A stretch of DNA of 64,000 nt from Sipunculus nudus (Eukaryota > Annelida > Sipuncula > Golfingiida > Sipunculidae), in the NCBI GenBank assembly GCA_026874595.1, contig CM049306.1, positions 58,412,019 to 58,476,018 on the forward strand, read 5' to 3'. A program made the position numbers and the translations under genes. This document shows positions 1 through 26,477 of the stretch, one piece after another. Position 1 is the stretch's first letter, and each line of letters opens with the position of its first letter. The notes beneath the pieces are model-generated. The model was not told the origin of the DNA and made no database searches. It was given only the letters and a program-made list of their open reading frames with translations.

Positions 1-14
1 TTAATATCAGGCAC

Positions 15-930
15 GTGTTCACGTGTATGTGTTTCATGTGTGAACACTGTCATGCTTCAATAACACGAGTTCACCTTGCGAGTGGCAGAACGAATAAATA
101 CGAATGGGTGGCTTACACATGGGGACAAAAGGAAAAATCCATTGTCATAATGGTTTATAAGAAAATATATATTGTGGTGTTTCTTATTACCTCTAAAATG
201 AAATGGACTATTGATATGTCTTCACCCTGACCCTTTACAAATGTTCAGCAAAACATTTTTTGCCTGTCACGATTTTTCAGAAGGCGTCCTGTAATCCCCA
301 CTGACCCCCATTTCGATTATATCGTGTGTTAAGGAATTGCAATCTGTCAAAAGGAAGTAAAGATTTTAAATTCAAGCGCAGAACACATGTCCACATGAAT
401 CTTTTAAAAGGGAGCACTTTTCCCATGATTGGACGCAAAGAGCTGAGACCCTTCACACGATCAACGTTTTATAGGTTTATAGGTATGTTGATTTCTATAC
501 ATTCAGAAGTATCTTTCCGTGATAACCATGGTTTTAATATTCCATTTATGGGTTGTTTGAAAAAAAGTTTTTTTTCAGAAGGAAGCCCGGGGGATAGGGG
601 AGGGATTGTACACACTTCTAAGGGTCCTCAATCTCTTGGGGACTTAGAAACCCCCGCCAGAAACTTATAATCAGTCGTTCGTTCATACGTTCACGTTTCA
701 TATAAAACATTGTCATGGTTCAGAAACACGGGTTCACCGGGGGAGTGGCAGAAAAACTGGATACGAATGGGCGGCCTCTACTCTGGGACATAGGAGTAGC
801 CTCTTATAATTATTCATTTGTGGAATTGTGATTATGGCACTTAAGAAAAATATATTATGGTGATTCCGATAACCCCGAAATCGTTATCGATTACGGATGC
901 AGTTTTACTCTATTCCTCTACAAATTTTCA
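15..930. repeat. Degenerate direct duplication, about 665 bp period
   Basis: The segment around 15-240 recurs in diverged form around 680-905. Both copies contain a stretch resembling CGAGTTCACC..GAGTGGCAGA followed by ATACGAATGGG and, further on, AAATATAT..TGGTG. The 240-680 interval between them shows only short open frames with no recognisable protein. No gene is seen in 1-1700 apart from this repeat. Confidence 0.55.
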
Positions 931-1699
931 GCAATATCTGTACAAAACATTTTGTGTTAATTTGCTGAAAAGCAATGCAATGAACCAAGGCTGAGGTGGT
1001 TTCTTTGCTAAATGCTTTCATCGTAATATATCAACCTGCTTTCTTTTTATCTGGGAGAGTTGTCAGTTTTGCATAAGATCTGCTTATTACATGATAATTT
1101 ACAGTACTTAAACCAAAAATTTAATACAGTTGGAAAATATTTTTCTTGGCTTATCTTTTTCACATTGGCAGCTATACGTTTCGCGTACAAGGGAGTTCAA
1201 CGACATATGCATGTGTATACAAATAGCGCATGTGTCTGTTAACATGCCTTAGACTATACCCTCAACTGACTACACTGAATAAACATCGTGTTTCAACTAA
1301 TACGAAGCATCTTTCATATAATTTCAAGGTAGAATGCTTCTTTATATAATCGTTAAAGGTACGATATTTCCCAAGCAATGAAGCTGTCGGACCTATGTTG
1401 TTTATCTGACAAAAAAAAGACTTCTCACTTAAAAATTCGTACACCCTGTATATGCCTTTCCAAAATTTATTTTTGGTGTTATTTCAGAAATAGAATAATT
1501 TTTCTTTTTATGTTTATATTTTGAGGGAGGGTGTTCTGGAGAATTCTAACAGAAGTAATCTTTATGTCGTATAAGTGAAACGCGTGACAAAAGTTCCTGT
1601 CAAAACGTTAGGATTAAAATATGCGTCGTTCAGTCCCTATCAGCTCATTACAAAAATACGCATCAGATAGAGCCGTGGATTTTACACAGGTTCAGCTAG

Positions 1700-2610
1700 T
1701 TATTGGCCCCAGCTCCGCGGATGCGGGGGACATTGATTTGGGTCTGTCTCTCTGTCTGTCTGTCCGTTTGTCTGTCTGTCTCTCTGTCCGTCCGTCAGGT
1801 TTCGTTTCCGTGCGATAACTTTCCTAAATATTTTCCGATTTCATCTATATTTTGGTCAGTGATTGCTCTTATGCATACTTTGGTTGGGATTGGTTTTGGA
1901 GTGTCTAGCTTCTGTTTGTCTGTCTGTCTGTCACTTTGTCTGTCGGTCTGTCAGGTTTTTATTTCTATGAGGTAACTTTCCTAAATATTATCCGATTTCA
2001 TTCAAATTTTGGTCAGTGATTGCTCTTAAGCTTACCTTGGTTGGGATTGGTTTTGGAGTATCTGGCCTCTGTCTGTCTGTCTGTCACTCTTGTCTCTCCA
2101 TCTGTCAGGTTTTTGTGTCTGTGCCATTACTTTCCTAAATATTATCCGATTTCATTCAAATTTTGGTCAGTGAGTGCTCTCATGCTTACTTTGGTTGGTA
2201 TTGGTTTTGGAGTGTCTGGCATCTGTCTGTCTGTCTGTCTCTGACTCTGTTTGTCTGATTTTCTTAACTTTCCTAAATATTATCCGATTTCTTTCAAATT
2301 TTGGTCAGACATAGCTCTCATGTATACCTTGGATGGGATTAATTTTGGAGTGTCTGGCTTTTGTCTGTCTGTCTGTCACTTTGTCTGTCCCTCTGTCAGG
2401 TTTTCGTTTCCCTGCTATAACTTTCCTAAATATTATCCGATGTCATTAAAATTTTGGTCAGTGATTGCTGTCATGCTTACCTTGTTTGGATTTATTTTGA
2501 AGTCTCTGGCTTATGTCCATCTGTCTGTCTGTCACACTGTCTGTCCGTCCTTTATCAAGCATGAAAAACAACAAGATCCCAAAGCGGGGGACATTAATTC
2601 CACGAATTTG
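1700..2610. repeat. CTGTCTGT-containing tandem array, about 155 bp unit, five copies
   Basis: Five diverged units begin with CTTTCCTAAATATTATCCGA at about 1819, 1976, 2130, 2268 and 2421. Each continues with a TTTTGGTCAGTGATTGCTCT-like block, TTGG(T/A)TGGGATT and a run of CTGT/CTGTC. The array is flanked on both sides by the direct sequence GCGGGGGACATT (about 1725 and 2585). Open frames here are translated repeat, not genes. The array lies just beyond the last visible MAM exon, so it is either in an intron of that gene or downstream of it. Confidence 0.8.
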
Positions 2611-2611
2611 C

Positions 2612-2614
<3 letters not shown>

Positions 2615-2645
<31 letters not shown>
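2615..2645. repeat. (TTA)n microsatellite
   Basis: A short run of TTA/ATT trinucleotides directly follows the CTGTCTGT array. Confidence 0.85.
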
Positions 2646-2737
2646 GGAGAGCATTTTAACAACGACAGATCTACATATAGACACTGTTTTAGAGGGTGCA
2701 ATTACATATATAAAATAATAAGAAACCATAAACTGAC

Positions 2738-17121
<14,384 letters not shown>

Positions 17122-17557
17122 CTAAAACACATACAAGGCTAAATATACACGTCTGCGTCTGCGGTTTTACCAATGAATGCATAAATGCTTTCAGAATTTG
17201 ACACCGGTGATCTTGAAAAGTAATGTCCAAGTGTTTTCCAGATACGTAATTAAACCATATAATTAATTTGAATTTTAACCTTAACTATTTCTATATGCAT
17301 AAATGAAAAACTAACTACATTTTAAACTCTTCCATATTAAACAATTAACCTTTCGTGCCTCCTTCAAAGTAAGGAGTGGCATTGGTCTTCCGCATTCTTT
17401 CAGTTTATTTTATAAGACTGAGCTATTTCTTACTTTCTGAAATTCCAATTAAATCCGAATTTATTTAATTTGTAATTTATATCTGTATCTTTAATATATA
17501 TTAATTCTTTTAATCCCCGCCGTGGAAAACATTTTCAAACATTAAAAATTGACTTAC

Positions 17558-17640
17558 CTGAAGTAGAATACTGAAAGGGGGCCGTTACTGGTGTCAGAGG
17601 AGGAGGCAGGGGTTGTGGTCTGTGAAGTTCAAAAGGGAAA
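17558..17640 (-). other. Candidate 5'UTR exon of the MAM gene
   Basis: A consensus donor (CTTCAG then GTAAGT, donor at 17557-17552) lies on the same strand about 440 bp upstream of the signal-peptide exon, which itself starts with an acceptor. A noncoding first exon is therefore expected near here. The transcription start and the exon's right end cannot be fixed; 17640 is a nominal limit. No convincing TATA box is seen. Confidence 0.4.
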
Positions 17641-18200
17641 CCACAATTTATCTGGAGCACATCCGAGACCACACCAGTCATTGGACGAGAGCAGCATCAA
17701 GTGACCTGTGGCCGACACATGTCGCTGACTCTCAAAGCTGTGAGTAACCATACATGACGATATGGCCACATCACCTTTTGCTGAATGGAAGAACATCCCT
17801 CATTTCCTCTTCTTTCCTATGCTTGTTTTTTTAAAATTATTTGTAAATATCTAATGAATGACACCGGGAAAACTATCTGTTAATTTCCCGAAACTCCAAT
17901 AAATGATATATTTACTGAAATTCAAGGGTTATCTTAGTATCTGGCCTATCTTCAGGCCGAATCGAACAGACGGGATCGAATGTTATAGAAAGAAAGTGGA
18001 TTATCGTTCACAATTAACATATGTGTATTAATGTCTTAAAAAAGTTAACAGCTATAGGCAGGGAGGGCTTAGCCCTTAAAATTCGGGCATAAAACACAAA
18101 TAAAGTTAAGTCCAGTGCTGGTATATGAATTTCCGATCTGCCTGGCCCCGCCCTTGTATGTAAATATATATTGTTACGAAAACAAATTGCTCAGGGGAAA
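17641..18200. other. Upstream flank of the MAM gene
   Basis: This stretch should include the promoter of the minus-strand MAM gene if the first exon call is right. No clear core promoter motif, gene or repeat is recognised. Confidence 0.35.
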
Positions 18201-18205
18201 ATATC

Positions 18206-18276
18206 GGGCCGATCAGGGATTCCAACCCTAATCGGTGGCGCACATGTCCGGCGTTCCAACCGCTTCGCTAGAAAAG
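18206..18276 (-). repeat. tRNA-derived SINE-like head
   Basis: On the minus strand, TAGCGAAGCGGTTGG matches a polymerase III A box at 11 of 12 key positions. GGTTGGAATCCC, about 30 bases downstream, matches the B box with one change. The spacing is that of a tRNA gene, but I see no good acceptor stem or clear anticodon arm. It is better read as a SINE or tRNA pseudogene than as a functional tRNA. Confidence 0.5.
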
Positions 18277-18309
18277 CATGCTTCAATGGCGAGACAGTTC
18301 GGTTCGCAT

Positions 18310-18545
18310 TTAAGTCACCCCTTAACAATATATATATGAAACGAATGAAAATTTACATTGTGCAACTTCAGTCAGCTGAGGTTTCGGGACGCTGGATATA
18401 GAAACTAGTTAAGTTATGAAAGGAATGAATAGTGTACATTATGTGACCATTGCGGACAGAGGTGATGCACTTTAAAGATTGTACATGTATGAAAAGAATG
18501 AATAGTTCGCGTTGTGTAACCATTAGTAATTGGTGTGCCGGGGTT
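18310..18545. repeat. Diverged tandem repeat, about 100 bp
   Basis: ATGAAA(C/G)GAATGAA(T/A)A followed by a TTGTG(C/T)AAC or ATGTGACC block occurs three times, near 18337, 18416 and 18489. The frames across it are not convincing genes. Confidence 0.5.
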
Positions 18546-18549
18546 TTGA

Positions 18550-19470
18550 TCAAAGAAATAGTACAGTTTGAAAAGATCTGAGAATTTACGTAGTCAACCA
18601 TGCTGGCAAATGTCCTGGACAAAGAAGGGAATAAAGGTCTAAGTAATGGTTTACGTTTTGTTACCTTTTGTCAGATAAGGATACTGAAAAGTGTTTCTAT
18701 CGGTTTATAAGCAAAATACACGAGGTAAAAGTTATAAATTCCGAATAAATTTATTAATTACTCTAAAATACCTTAATATTTATTAACAACTTGGAGAGGC
18801 TGGGCAAATCGTCAAATGCATTCATGAAGCTATCACAATTTTGCCATTAGACAGTAGAATAGATGGAAATACACACCCTGAATACAAAAACGACATGTTC
18901 ACAACCTTCTATTTCTTTTTATTTCTGAAACACTATTTATCAAATTATTACCGCCCTCTGGTGATTGATAAAAGAATTCTCATATATAAAAAGTGTTTTG
19001 TCCTTTATCATAAAGTATATTTAAGTGAGACAAAAAAACAAACTATCTATTGTTTATTTAGATTGACACATTTCTGTTGTGACACACTTTGCTGAATGTA
19101 TCCGCTCCATCTGACCTGACAGGGTGATCCTGGTACTACCGCGGGTCACTTTCATGTAAATGAAGTTTCATTTTCAGGTCCATACAGTTTGTTCAGCAGC
19201 ATGAAACGCAGCGTCCATGTAACCTTTTGACCCGGGATCAAGCCGTACCATCTCAAGTCAACTGTAGCGGAACCGTCAAGAAGGTCCAGCCTGAGTACCC
19301 CCGTCATCCCAAAACCAACCAGCATGTCCGTCTACTTCGTTTGATAGTAAATTTTCAGTGACGGATACGGGGTCGGGGGGGGGGGGGGGCACCCTGACAT
19401 GGGTTAACAAGAGTCCCGGGCGTTTTAGTGGTTTTTAAACATAACTCACATCATAACTCACAGTACATAA
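18550..19470. other. No gene seen
   Basis: This is AT-rich sequence with a G13-type run near 19375. Short frames here carry no recognisable domain. Confidence 0.45.
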
Positions 19471-19473
19471 AAG

Positions 19474-19899
19474 CAGTGGTGTCAATTCATCTTCAAGGGT
19501 GGTATACGACTCGCAGGCGTGGGAGGGTAATCATAGTTGGGATGATTTTTGTTATTATATATATATATATGAATTTATGTGTATACATCTTTAATTGTCT
19601 GTGTGACACATCTGAAATATATAACAAATTAAGTATAAGATTACATAAAATAGTGTTTTATTTTATTTTTCCAGTATATGCTAAGTCTGCACCATATTAA
19701 GATATAAGATATTTCATTGTAAACTCAGAAATGGAACCAAATCAATTTTTCTTTTTTTTTTAAATATATATTTCTTTTCCAACATATAAATATTATTCTC
19801 TCAATATCGTGGAAAGGGGTGTGATTACATTGACCAACCTATATGCTAAAAGCGGGGGAATATATATACCCCGATCCCCCTCCTGTATTGACGCCCCTG
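19474..19899. mobile_element. hAT-like MITE, CAGTGGCGTC family, copy 1
   Basis: It begins CAGTGGTGTCAATTCATCTT and ends TTGACGCCCCTG, giving short inverted ends. It shares its whole layout with the element at 36954: CTTCAAGGGTGG, GACTCGCAGG, a TA run, TTGTCTGTGTGACACAT, a G/C-rich right end. Flanks CATAAAAG and CCCAAAAG agree at 6 of 8 bases, a possible decayed 8-bp target duplication. It is noncoding. Confidence 0.7.
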
Positions 19900-20029
19900 C
19901 CCAAAAGGCTGGTATTAAGCGTATATTATTCTATAATTTCTCAGGTTATTTGGTCGAACAAGACTGGAAAGGTCCCCCAGCATCTTTCGAAATCTGCCCC
20001 TGTTTTTTTAATTGAAGTCTGTAACTCAT

Positions 20030-20405
20030 TAAAAACAACTATAATCCAATTAATGATGAATGTTAGGTATCCTCAACAGAGACTTTTGATATAACAATAA
20101 TACGATCCAGGTGTATTATGTAGAAGAATTATATTGAATGTCGTAAGTTGTATAATGTCTTTCAGTTTTTGTTATATGTATTTTTTCGTAAAATAATACA
20201 GAACACATATTCTTGAACATATTGGATCATAGTTTTATGAACAACTATAATCAAATTCATGATGGTCATGTTAGGTGCCCTGAACAGAGACTTTTGATAT
20301 AAGAATAATACGATCCAGGTATATTATGTAGAAGTATTATATTTTTTATTTTGTATGTTGTATACTGTCTTTATGTTTTTGTTTTATGTATTCTTTCATT
20401 TTATA
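20030..20405. repeat. Direct duplication, about 206 bp period, two copies
   Basis: AACAACTATAAT, then CAGAGACTTTTGATATAA, then ATACGATCCAGGT and TATTATGTAGAAG occur in the same order near 20034 and 20240. The copies are moderately diverged. Confidence 0.75.
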
Positions 20406-20409
20406 AATA

Positions 20410-21260
20410 AAAGTCTGTAACTCAACCTGATAATTATTATTTAGAAGTTTTAATGACTAATAATAAAAGCAGAATATTTTGTAACATTTAAAAGAATATC
20501 AGTTTTAAGATTTTAAAGGGAAAAACATTTGTTAGTCGTTAATTTCTGATACTTCTATGTCATTATTTCTGTCTGTGGGGCAACCTACATATTCTTTTAA
20601 TGTTCCACTAAACATCATTTATTAATCAAGAAAGTCATTATAACATCAGCATTGTTAATGTGTGTCGAGAATGCTCCTTAAGAAACTTATTAATACGAAT
20701 TCGTGTGTGCTGTTTCACGCAAAGATTCATTTAGAGCGAGGTTGTATAAATCTCTAAGTATCAAAGTTTGCTATTCCACACACCCAAACCAGATCAGGGT
20801 CACTGGGTCATATGAATATTAACGTACAGGCCAACGGGCCGTGCAGACGGGTGCGGAGAATGCAGTTCTGTTTCGCTAGTTCTGATATGCTCGGAGTCTT
20901 AATTTCATGAAGCTGAACAAGCTCTATACATTTGCCACATTAAATGTACAGAATGGGTCAAGCATTTAAGTATGTGGTCACTCGAGTACCCAGTTAATAA
21001 ATACTCTATAGCACTCATTTGAAGGGTTTATTTTGCCTCACTACACGCAAGTAATAAGAGCGCATATATCACCCCCCCCCCCTATAAAAGATTTAGATCG
21101 GAATAGAAAAGTTGCCCCAAATAGACCCAAACCTCCGATGTTTCATAGATGTTGTATTGGAATGTTCGATATATAGCGTGACAGGCATGTATGAATCCTA
21201 TAACATGAAGAAAGTGAGTACTGTGGTTAGCTTTATATACGCAAGGTTTTAATTTCTAGA
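20410..21260. other. No gene seen
   Basis: AT-rich sequence with no supported gene, RNA or repeat. Confidence 0.45.
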
Positions 21261-21264
21261 TTTA

Positions 21265-21760
21265 CAATTTTCAGTGGTTCGCGCGGTTTTCGTTTTCGCG
21301 ATCTCACCCTATTAAAACATACGCAAGGTAACCCATTCTGATATGAATTATTTATCTCAATAAAATGTGCACAAAATCTTTATTATAATTTACGCTTACT
21401 CAAGAAAAAATCGAACAAGTTGAAATTATTGCTAATTAATGGCAGATAATTTGGAAGGTCTGATATCACCTACTATAGCAATGTTTGAATATACAAGACC
21501 TATTTTTAATTATATCGCGAATTTGAATCCCTCGCGAACAAACATGTTATTACAGTATGTTGTTGGCTGCATGGTTGAATATACAAGACCTATTTTTAAT
21601 TTATGTGTATTATATATCAATTTTGAGACTTGCCTTGCAAGAAGGATTTATATTATAATATATAATTCCCGTTTCGCGAATATCGCGAATTTGAATCCCT
21701 CGCGAACAAACATGTAATCACAGTATGTTGTTGGCTGCATGGGTCGCCCAGCAGATACAG
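21265..21760. repeat. CGCGAA-type interspersed repeat with internal duplication
   Basis: GTTCGCGCGGTTTTCGTTTT at the left is followed by two copies of ATACAAGACCTATTTTTAAT and two copies of GCGAATTTGAATCCCTCGCG, each with AACAAACATGT and TATGTTGTTGGCTGCATGG. Open frames at 21439-21866 are translated repeat. Confidence 0.65.
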
Positions 21761-23049
21761 GATTGCATATATACGCGTGCCACTTTACAGAAGGTTCGCA
21801 TAACGTATGTTGAATTGTCCTCTTGGGTAAAACACTGTGGAGAAATTTGTAATGATAAAAAAACAAATTAAATAGATCATCATGAGTACAGGGTCACTCA
21901 AGTCAGTTTGAGAAAGGATGTACCAGGGAAGAACCCCAGAAAGTTAAAAGGGATCCGGCAAAAAGACGGATCCAGTAGGACATGATTTGCCATTAGTGAG
22001 GTATGGGCTTTACATACAGCCCCCTCATTTGTCCTTCACTAACGGACGTTGTAGGTAGTGGCTTCATGTAATTAAGCCACCCCCGTAGGGAGAGAGGCTT
22101 AAAGGTGTTAATGATTTTATGTTAATGTCTTAGTTGAAAAAAAATTTCCGTTTGCGCTAGATCTCCAATATGGTTGGATTTTTAAAACTGAAATTTTTTC
22201 ACCATTTTAGTCCTAATTTCCAAATTTATATCTAATATTTATTTTTTAACCTTGACCTTATTCCCAAGACCGTACACTCCGTTGCAGATTCTCCATTACA
22301 GCCAACTTTGCCAGCCATATTTGTTGCTCGGAATTTCTGCGTCATCTAGGGTATTTTAGCCAGGGGTTAAGGTTTTAAGAACGGAGGTGTGTCGGGGAAT
22401 TGAGGTGTGTGTGGGGGGGGGGGGGGTATTCCAAAGCATATATCTAGTTATTTTGTTGGTTGCGATATTAGATACAATTCCAACGTGGTATGGCACAGCT
22501 GTAAATGTTATAGTTATATGCTGCGTTTAAATTGTATTTTATTTAATGTTGACATCGGAGGTTTTAGTACTAATAAACATGCACAAGTACCAAAATGAAG
22601 CATTTATGACAACAAAAACAGTAAAAAAATACAAATTTAAATTAATATCAAGCTGCTCCAAATGCGATATAATGTTGACATGACTAAAGTACTGTGGGTC
22701 CTTTCAACTGATGTACAACTGCTCTACAAGCGTACCAAAAGTCATCCCGCCCAGTTCATTCAGGTTTGTCCTAATGAAGTACTAGTTCCACTACTCAAGC
22801 GTAGCAAAGTCGCCCCTATTCATAAAACTTGTTTTCAATGATATGCATGCTGCTTGTAACGTTTGTCAAGGCATCCATGCCCACGTTCCATTGGTAGTCC
22901 TATAGTTATTTTCACATCGATTTCAAAACGTCTAAGAATTATGTGGATACTAAGATTGAAAGCAGAGTTAAATTTAAAAGGTTCTGAGATATAAAATTTT
23001 AATTAAAAGCTGTTGATGGAATGAAAATATGTGCAAATCTTAACAACGA
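21761..23049. other. No gene seen
   Basis: It contains a G15-type run at about 22411 and an interspersed segment (about 22160-22260, TTTTAAAACTGAAATTTT and ATTTATTTTTTA) that resembles 46750-46835. No protein is recognised. Confidence 0.4.
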
Positions 23050-23148
23050 TTACAAATCGGCTCTCGCATTCATGAGCTCTAGATATTGCTTTCGATATTC
23101 AGTTGCTGGTTTCTGCGCCTTGTGACTGCGGATGCACTTGGCTTTCCT
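23050..23148 (-). pseudogene. Orphan coding-like fragment, unidentified
   Basis: On the minus strand a frame ends with RKAKCIRSHKAQKPATEYR, then KQYLELMNARADL and TAA at 23052-23050. It has a protein-like composition and a predicted helix. Directly upstream, in another frame, HAVKPESEYRGK also looks coding, so a one-base frame break or a weak TAG acceptor would join them. The repeated EYR motif faintly recalls MDM1-type microtubule-binding motifs, but I do not claim that identity. It could be a terminal exon or a relic. Confidence 0.3.
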
Positions 23149-24240
23149 CTATACTCACTCTCTGGCTTGACTGCATGGGTGGTACAGCCGCACTGTGCTA
23201 CTAAACTTCCGCTTTTGTCGCATTTTCCGATATAATATACAGATGTACCCACATCACACTTTAAAACAGACTGAGAGAGCAGACGGGGATAGGTTCATCC
23301 TTTGTACCGTATTGATCGGGACTCATTTGATTACATATTTTGACACAAGCACTTTTGACTAGAAACTGTAAGGAGTTAATATGCAGGGAGAAGGGGGGGG
23401 GGGGGGGCTGAGATTCCGCATACCCCAGTCCAAAACCCACATGACTTTCGCCTTATTGTATCGTCACTAGGGTCTTCTTATTTTGATTCCTGTAAAATTC
23501 ATGCACATACATTACTAATGCATGAAGGACTCTGGGAATATGGGCAGAATAATTTAATGCTAACATGGTTTGATGAGGATCCAACAATACCCCCCCCCCC
23601 CCCCGCGTGGAGGAGGCTTGCATTCCTTATAATGCAGATTTCTATTTTTATATACCTTTTTGTCAAATCCTTAAGACCTTGTGTGTAATAAAACGTAATG
23701 TTGATCCTTCACAAGAAAGACTAAATTGATTCGCGTCCTTAAAGCTGCCCATTCACCTACCTTTTAAACAAGAATACTTGTAATTTCTAGCTTCCTCTGT
23801 GTATATATTTATTACCTAAAGGTAATATTCTGGTTATAAAAAAGTACTTATAACTCCTCCGTGAAGGATGTTTGAACTTGTTCATCAACAGCGTGTTTGA
23901 TAACACAACAACAATGTTGACAAACGGGGGAAAAACATGTAATCTAAAATGGCACGTTGCATCAGTGCGGAGGTAGAAAGGTCACTTGTTGCAAAACGCT
24001 ATCGCAAAGCTCTGGCTTATCTGACTTGCCACCAGAAGCCCTTGTTGAATTTGTTTTGATTATTTTGGTGGGCCCCCATATATTATAAACACGTTGATAT
24101 AATCGAAACAAGCAGCCTGTGTGCTGTGATATCCTAGTTTTCTGGATTATATTTATAAATGCTCCAAGGGATTACCTTTAGTTTATAAAGGTCAGATAGG
24201 TGATTAGGCCCCTTTAAAGAATTTTTATTACCCTTAAAGT
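23149..24240. other. No gene seen
   Basis: It contains a poly-G run (about 23394) and a poly-C run (about 23590). No supported gene. Confidence 0.4.
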
Positions 24241-24246
24241 AAGATT

Positions 24247-24848
24247 TTTCTGAGTGTGCAAGAAACAATTTTTGTGTTATCATTAGAATTAAAATGAAAT
24301 GATCGATTTAAATCTATGTGATCGATTTTGACAGTATCAGCATGCAATATGCGAACAGCATTGAACCTGCATTCACCTCGTTACTTAGTTACTAGGCGAA
24401 AACGCACAATAAAGAACTTCAGAAGTTACGACTTTACTGACAATAAAAAGTTACGTCGGAGTTAGTAAAGCAATTATACAGCTGGGCTTGGCCGTCGAAT
24501 TGCAGTGGCGTATTCAGAACCCATCATCTCCCCCCCCCCCCTCCCCCCCCCCCCCCCCCCCCCCAGGTTGAGCTGTAACAACTCCCATTTTATCTGTTTC
24601 ATTTCCCAGTTATTCGGTATTTATTTTCATTTGTTAACTATCTTTTTTTCATCTTTAGATCTTTGTTCAGTGTGCAAGAACAAATTATTTGTGTTATCAT
24701 TAGAATAAAAATGATATGATCGACTTACACCTGTGTGTCCGATTTTGACATTATTTGCATACAAAGTGCGAACAGTATTGAACCTGCATTCACCTACTTA
24801 TTAGGCGAAAACGCACATTTAAGAACTTCAGAAGTTAAGACTTTTGCC
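24247..24848. repeat. Direct duplication, about 416 bp period
   Basis: The segment 24253-24440 recurs at 24669-24845. Shared blocks include GTTATCATTAGAAT, GATCGA, GCGAACAG, TTGAACCTGCATTCACCT, AGGCGAAAACGCAC and AAGAACTTCAGAAGTTA. The copies are separated by a C-rich MITE-like scrap (24505-24570). Confidence 0.85.
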
Positions 24849-24849
24849 G

Positions 24850-26477
24850 GTAAAACTACAAAGACATATATGTCAATCGAAACATTTTTTGGTGATTACT
24901 ATAGGGCACCCGCTGATGATCAATAGACACAACAGGTTGCGGGATACCAGATAAAACCACAGCTGAGTAACTGACATGACTGCTGTAATTTAACAGTTTC
25001 AAAAATAGTAAAAAAATTACCGTTAACGCTTTTCGGTTTTATGTTGAGAAGTCAGGGAGATGGAGTCTGCTGATGTATATGGATTGCCAATAGGAAGTCT
25101 TGTATGGGCGCATTCAAAAAGGGAAAAGAGACAATTATCCGGAAAGCGACAAAAAGATACCAAAAGGCTGACTTAAACTATTATTTTAAACGAACAGTTT
25201 AACGATCTATAAACTTTGCAGGTACATAAGATATGTGCCTATAAATTGGTTGACCATCCTGGAAAAAAAATTCCTGGATCCGCGCGAAGTCATCCCAGCC
25301 GAAAATGATTCTAATCTATATAATACTAAAATTCTCCTGTCTGTTAGTTTGTTTGTCCTAGAAAACCCGCAGAAACGGGCCATGACAGTGGGCAGATTTT
25401 GCTATATCAGCGTCAGTCAGATGCCCTTACCACTATATTGCACACCTATTTGGCCCTTCCACTTGCACACAATGGAATTCCCGGAATCATCACATCACAG
25501 TTCTGTCGCACAACATCACACCGCTCTCCAGCTCGCTATTGCGGACCTTTGCCTTTTAAATTAGCCCATTACCACAACGACATAAATAATATACCTTTCC
25601 TCTGTAACATTTTTTCTAGTAAAACATAAAACTCATATGCGCGTCAATAAGTGCTGAAAACATGACACACGCATCCCTGTACTTTTCTTACTTGCATCTT
25701 TGTCATGTGTAAAAAAAACTTCCTTATCCCGGTAATATCTCCTTTAAAAGTAAAATATCCATAGCTCCTTGATTAAAATCAGTTTATATCACATTTAATT
25801 AATATGCAATCTGCAGCCGTCAAATGTAATAAATTTTGCATTGTGACTGGAGGTATATAAGGTCTTGTATCTAATCTCTACACGACCTGAAAATATGTAA
25901 TTGATAATGAATGATTACATGATATTATCTGACTCAGGCTTATCTTGCTGTGCAGATTTAAAATCAGTGTCACATGCTATATACATCGGGGTCCTAGCCA
26001 GATGTATTGAGGGGCTTATTTGGATTCCTACATGATAAATAGTTCAGTGAATGAAAACAGACAAGCCATCTCCCACAAAACTGATGTATGTATTAAGAAA
26101 CTCGGGATCTGATCTGCCTAAAAAATATAATCAGTAACAGATACACGCATTATGTCTGCAAGGCCGACGTTGCCGTTTCCATGTAGAACTCAAAGTAATA
26201 TTACATTCATAATCAACATAGATATGCCATAGAAACGGTAAATAATCCAGTAACAATATCAACTGCCTGGGATATTTTCAGAGATAGTGTATATAGGCGG
26301 ACATGGATAAGAAACTTGGGGAAATATATCTATATTACCAAAATATACCCAAGTGGCACCGTTCCTCTATAGGCATTATAAATTTTGATTCTTTGGAGTA
26401 AGTCTCCCAATGCTAACATGTGAAAATCTGCTAAGACAACGCAAATAAAACGGAATATCATGTGCAGGTTTAAAAAA
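24850..26477. other. No supported gene
   Basis: A 109-codon frame at 25235-25564 starts inside a common-looking repeat (ATATAATACTAAAATTCTCC). It has no recognisable domain and is probably not a gene. The rest is AT-rich with nothing recognised. Confidence 0.4.

Noticed and set aside
18206-18276. Functional tRNA gene on the minus strand
   Set aside because: A and B boxes are present, but no convincing acceptor stem or anticodon arm could be formed.
25235-25564. 109-codon plus-strand frame
   Set aside because: No domain, starts in a repeat-like segment, and a second frame overlaps it equally well.
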